Positions 61,123-64,000 of a stretch of DNA of 64,000 nt are shown piece by piece (within the stretch, counting starts at the first letter, position 1; each line of letters starts with the position of its first letter). A program made the translations under genes and the position numbers. A model generated the notes under the pieces. That model saw only the letters and a program-made list of their open reading frames with translations, had not been told where the DNA came from and made no database searches. Source of the DNA: Polyangia bacterium (GTDB lineage: Bacteria; Myxococcota_A; Polyangia; Nannocystales; Nannocystaceae); the NCBI GenBank assembly GCA_030429545.1, contig JAUIFF010000008.1, positions 124,001 through 188,000 on the forward strand, given 5' to 3'.

Positions 61123-61503
61123 CTATTTCTTGACCGGTGGCTCGACAAAGCGGCCAATTTTTGTGAGGAGCCGGCGCAGATCGACTGGTTTGGTGTCGTA
61201 GTCGTCGCAACCGGCCTCGAGCGCCTTTTCGCGGTCACCGCTCATGGCATGCGCCGTGAGCGCGATAACCGGGATGTTGCGCGTATCGTCAATCGCTTTG
61301 AGTCGGCGAGTGGCTTCCCAACCGTCCATATCTGGCAGGCTGAGGTCCATGAGAATAATGTCGGGTTTGTGCTCCTGGGCCATATTGAGGCCTTCAGAGC
61401 CATCGGTCGCGAGAATGACGCCATAGCCCTTTCGGCGCAGTCGTCTCATCAGCATGTCACGGCTGAGATCATTGTCCTCGCATAGGAGAATGGTAACTGG
61501 CAT
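61123..61503 (-). CDS. Single-domain response regulator (CheY-like)
   Basis: This is a 126 aa receiver domain with no output domain. It has the acidic pocket ILLCEDNDLSRDM, phosphoacceptor Asp in DIILMDLSLPDMDG, the Thr in VIALTAHAM and Lys in DYDTKPVDL. All receiver residues are intact. It lies upstream of the GGDEF-EAL gene on the same strand, 217 bp away. It may relay a phosphoryl group to or from a hybrid kinase, but its partner is not here. The ATG 61503 is preferred over 61527. Confidence 0.9.
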   Translation of the reverse strand: MPVTILLCEDNDLSRDMLMRRLRRKGYGVILATDGSEGLNMAQEHKPDIILMDLSLPDMDGWEATRRLKAIDDTRNIPVIALTAHAMSGDREKALEAGCDDYDTKPVDLRRLLTKIGRFVEPPVKK

Positions 61504-61708
61504 CGGTGTCTCCCTCGCCTCGATCACGACGGGCTCGGCTGGACAATCTTACGGACTTTTGCCGGCCGGGAAAACCAAACAATTGCAGCTGTGCCGGCGA
61601 TGCAAGAATTTCTGTTGGAGATCTCAGCCGCGCAAGTGTTGGGCGCGAGGTTGTCGACCGTGCACAGTCGAACAATGAGGACCGAAATCGCGGTGACCGG
61701 TTTAGCCC

Positions 61709-62593
61709 TCAGGATCCGTCCGTGACCGTTGTGGGCCCCGTCAGCGGCTCTAACCACTCGATCTTCTCGCCGGCGAGGCGAACCCGTCCCTCGCGCTCGA
61801 GTTTTCCCAGGTGGGCACGCAATGACCGCAGGGCCAGTGGCCACAGGTATTGAGGTGTGTCCGAGTAGCAGTCTTCGAGTGTTGAGGAAAGATCCCGGGC
61901 GCCGCGGGTGAGGGCTCGGACCACCCGCTGTTCCCGCAATAGCCGGTGGGTTCGGTAGTGGCGCAGGCACGCGTCGGGTCGTTCGATGACCGGGCCGTGT
62001 GCGGGGACCAACGCCTGCAGCTTCAGTGCACGAACTTTCTCGAGCGAGTCGAGATAGTCGGCCATGTCGCCGGCGTCGTCGGGGTCGATCAAAATGGTGC
62101 CCTCGCCGGCGACAAGGTCCCCGACATGGGCGATGGCGGTTGCTTCGTCGACGAACGCGAGGTGGCCTGGGGCGTGCCCGGGACAAAACACGGCTCGCAC
62201 TGTCCGGCCGTTATCGAGTTCGACAGCGTCGCCATCTTCAAGCAGTTGATCGACGGCAAACGGTACGCGGCTCGCCGTTTCACGGTGGGCGATGACCGGT
62301 GCCTGCGTCGCCTGGCGGACAACCTCGATCGCACCGATGTGGTCGGGGTGGTGGTGCGTGATCGCGATGGCGACGACTTCGGCACCGTTGGAAAGGCGCC
62401 GGTGCAGCTCGTCGAGCAGCAACTTTTGTTGATCACTGTGTGGGCTGGCCGGCTCGACGACCAACAGCCGTTGCTCGCCGATGATGAGGGTGTTGGTCGC
62501 CGTCGCCGGGGGTAGCGTTGGCGTGCGCAGGGCGAGAAGAGTCAGTCCCTGCGGAAGGGGAAACACTGCGGACATCCCCCGCAGTATCGCCAT
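61709..62593 (-). CDS. MBL-fold metallo-hydrolase (LACTB2/glyoxalase II-like)
   Basis: This is a 294 aa protein. The metal motif is ITHHHPDHIGAIEV, with further metal-binding residues in FCPGHAPGHLAFVDE, AHVGDLVAGEGT and PAHGPVIERP. A C-terminal winged-helix-like domain (LRSLRAHLGKLEREGRVRL) resembles LACTB2-type nucleases/hydrolases. Hydrolysis of a thioester or RNA is possible. The start is one of two nearby Met codons (62593 or 62575). Confidence 0.88.
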   Translation of the reverse strand: MAILRGMSAVFPLPQGLTLLALRTPTLPPATATNTLIIGEQRLLVVEPASPHSDQQKLLLDELHRRLSNGAEVVAIAITHHHPDHIGAIEVVRQATQAPVIAHRETASRVPFAVDQLLEDGDAVELDNGRTVRAVFCPGHAPGHLAFVDEATAIAHVGDLVAGEGTILIDPDDAGDMADYLDSLEKVRALKLQALVPAHGPVIERPDACLRHYRTHRLLREQRVVRALTRGARDLSSTLEDCYSDTPQYLWPLALRSLRAHLGKLEREGRVRLAGEKIEWLEPLTGPTTVTDGS

Positions 62594-62727
62594 AAACCCG
62601 GGGTGGCGGCAGCTGTCTTTGCGCGCGTCGGCTTTTGCCGGCTCACGAGACAGTTTGTCGTCGCAGTTGTGATGAAAAGTCGTGGTCGCGTTAAAACCGG
62701 ATCTGTCTCGCGTATACTCGGCTGTGC

Positions 62728-63462
62728 ATGCTTTGGCGTCCGCGGCTGCTCCCCACGGAGCCCCCCGAACTACTCGTTCACGACGAGCCGACGCCGTGCC
62801 CGTATCTCGACGAGAAAACAGCTAGGATGCCGCTGCGCGTACCGACGCGGGCGCTGTCACCGGTTGAGCTCGACCGGCGTTTGCGGGTTGGCGACCGTCG
62901 CCAGGGCGTCCTCCTTTATCAAACCAAGTGTCTCGCGTGCACGGCCTGCGAGCCGATTCGGATCGATGTCCCGCGGTTTGCCCCCAACAAGTCCCAGCGA
63001 CGGGTGTGGCGCAAGGGGCAGCGTGAGTTGCGGGTGGAGATGGGCCCTCCCGAGCTCAGTGACGAGCGTGTCGAACTGTACAACCGCCACAAGTTCGGCC
63101 GTGGTCTCAACTCCGACGACAAGCCGATCGACGCCGAGGGCTACCGGATCTTTTTAGTCGATTCCTGCTGCGCGTCGTTTGAGTTGCGCTACTTCCACGG
63201 CGATGCGCTCATCGGTGTTGCCATTGTCGATCGCGGTGCTGAGTCGCTGTCGGCGGTCTACTGCTACTTCGACCCCGCCTACGAAAAGATGTCTCCGGGG
63301 ACATTTTCAATTCTGACCCAAGTTGAGCTGTGCCGCCGCTGGTCGCTGCGTTACCTCTACCTGGGTTTGTATATCGAGGCTTGCCCGTCGATGGCCTACA
63401 AAAGTCGCTACCTCCCGCACGAGCGGCGGATCGACGGGCGCTGGGTCGTGTTTGAACCGTAA
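62728..63462 (+). CDS. bpt: Aspartate/glutamate leucyltransferase (Bpt)
   Basis: This is a 244 aa protein of the N-end-rule transferase family that adds Leu from tRNA to N-terminal Asp/Glu and marks proteins for degradation by ClpAP. The Cys signature TKCLACTACEPIRIDV is present, with PCPYLDEKTARMPLR before it. The fold-typical YNRHKFGRG, AVYCYFDPAYEKMSPGTFSI and LYLGLYIEACPSMAYKSRYLPHE are all there. The ATG 62728 gives a normal length. It is followed by a hairpin terminator. Confidence 0.92.
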   Translation: MLWRPRLLPTEPPELLVHDEPTPCPYLDEKTARMPLRVPTRALSPVELDRRLRVGDRRQGVLLYQTKCLACTACEPIRIDVPRFAPNKSQRRVWRKGQRELRVEMGPPELSDERVELYNRHKFGRGLNSDDKPIDAEGYRIFLVDSCCASFELRYFHGDALIGVAIVDRGAESLSAVYCYFDPAYEKMSPGTFSILTQVELCRRWSLRYLYLGLYIEACPSMAYKSRYLPHERRIDGRWVVFEP

Positions 63463-63471
63463 CCCCGCTGC

Positions 63472-63504
63472 CGCGGCAGTTGTTGAGCTGCTGCCGCGAC
63501 TTTT
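63472..63504 (+). terminator. Hairpin terminator after bpt
   Basis: The 8 bp stem CGCGGCAG (63472-63479) pairs with CTGCCGCG (63491-63498), with an 11 nt loop. A short ACTTTTGT tract follows, so the terminator is of moderate quality. Confidence 0.7.
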
Positions 63505-63548
63505 GTGTAGTTGCAAATATAACTGATTGGTCGTGCGTACGATCGAAG

Positions 63549-63579
63549 ATGCCACGCCCGAGCAGTACGGGCGTGGCAT
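63549..63579. terminator. Perfect 12 bp hairpin between convergent genes
   Basis: ATGCCACGCCCG (63549-63560) and CGGGCGTGGCAT (63568-63579) form a perfect stem with a 7 nt loop. There is no clear T tract on either side. It lies between bpt and the convergent CBM2 gene and probably helps to end both. Confidence 0.6.
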
Positions 63580-63609
63580 TCGATGGCGCGTTGAGTTCGC
63601 GTGCGAGGG

Positions 63610-64000
63610 TTAGAAGTTCACGCAAAATCCAAACGAAGTGGAGCCGTTCGGCTCGATAACCGCGTTGTAGTCCTCGCCGACAAAGTCCGCCTCGAGCCCA
63701 TCGACCGTCGCCTTGGCGTTCCAGTAGTTTTGCATCTGGCCGGCGAGGGTGAGGTGGACCATCCACGTGACCGGGGCATCCGACACGTTGTAGACCTGCA
63801 CGGTGTTGCATTCGCCGGTGGGCCACGACGAGTCGTTGATGACCTCAAACTCGACGCCCTCACTGGCTTCGCCGGTTTCAGAGTCGTTGCCGGTGGTCGT
63901 CGAAGTCGTTGTATCATCACCGGTTGTCGAGGTGTCATCGCCGGTGGTCGAGGTGTCGCCGCCGGTGCTGTCGGTATCGGTGTCGGTGTCGGTGTCGGGG
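63610..64000 (-). CDS. CBM2-like carbohydrate-binding protein, 5' truncated by window edge
   Basis: This is the C-terminal part of a protein of unknown length, about 130 codons to the window edge. Low-complexity T/D/S/G repeats (STTGDDTSTTGDD, and Asp-Thr pairs) lead to a domain with a family 2 cellulose-binding module pattern: FEVINDSSWPTGECNTV, then VQVYNVSDAPVTWMVHLTL, YWNAKATVDG, and the end SFGFCVNF. Paired Cys at the two ends match the CBM2 disulfide. The catalytic or other N-terminal part is outside the window. Confidence 0.82.
   Translation of the reverse strand, partial: PDTDTDTDTDSTGGDTSTTGDDTSTTGDDTTTSTTTGNDSETGEASEGVEFEVINDSSWPTGECNTVQVYNVSDAPVTWMVHLTLAGQMQNYWNAKATVDGLEADFVGEDYNAVIEPNGSTSFGFCVNF

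Overview
The window is GC-rich chromosomal DNA that reads like a myxobacterium (Myxococcota), most probably of the Nannocystineae type (Enhygromyxa, Plesiocystis, Nannocystis). The signs are many secreted lipoproteins with Thr/Ser/Asp/Glu-rich stalks, MYXO-CTERM-like tails, a myxobacterial Cys-rich repeat ([14 protein letters not shown]), DUF2330 paralogues, a Ser/Thr kinase with beta-propeller repeats, and a catalase-like/mini-lipoxygenase fusion. I see no rRNA, tRNA, CRISPR array, IS element or phage gene. The species assignment is inference.

Layout. 1-7.2 kb: housekeeping genes (partial dCMP-deaminase-like gene, membrane histidine kinase, exonuclease III, APC permease, BamD-like lipoprotein, TruD). 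7.3-15.9 kb: a tightly packed same-strand run of ExbB, ExbD, TonB, a TonB-dependent receptor that itself carries a TonB-C-like domain, a lipoprotein, a CtpA-type protease and a YibQ-type deacetylase-fold protein. 16-21 kb: FHA membrane protein, S9 peptidase, phytoene-desaturase-like oxidoreductase. 21-28 kb (minus strand): Cys-repeat lipoprotein, GT-C-like membrane protein, DNA polymerase IV, RelA with a degenerate hydrolase domain. 28-37 kb: secreted and envelope proteins, including a CxxCH/DUF1501 pair (the first gene is frameshifted in this sequence) and two tandem DUF2330 proteins. 37-43 kb: glycerophosphodiesterase, lipoproteins, orphan ExbD, beta-propeller M23 peptidase. 43-47.7 kb: Ser/Thr kinase plus ECF sigma factor. 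47.7-55.4 kb: EI24-like membrane protein, lipoprotein MsrA, a DUF4157 (eCIS-core) protein, a porin and a C-type-lectin lipoprotein. 55.7-64 kb: catalase-like/lipoxygenase fusion, AhpD-PAS-PAS-GGDEF-EAL protein, response regulator, MBL hydrolase, leucyl-transferase Bpt, and a partial CBM2 protein.

The strongest unexplained signal is not a gene. It is a dispersed interrupted palindrome, TGYA-N2-TRCA. I count 47 exact copies by eye, where base composition predicts about two. Copies lie in genes on both strands and in some gaps. Of the 41 in genes, 31 share one codon phase and none lies in one of the three phases. They use codons (GCA, GTA, ACA) that are otherwise uncommon here. Four pairs overlap at exactly 6 bp. 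It behaves like a highly iterated palindrome (compare cyanobacterial HIP1) or an uptake/architecture signal. I do not recognise it as a described element.
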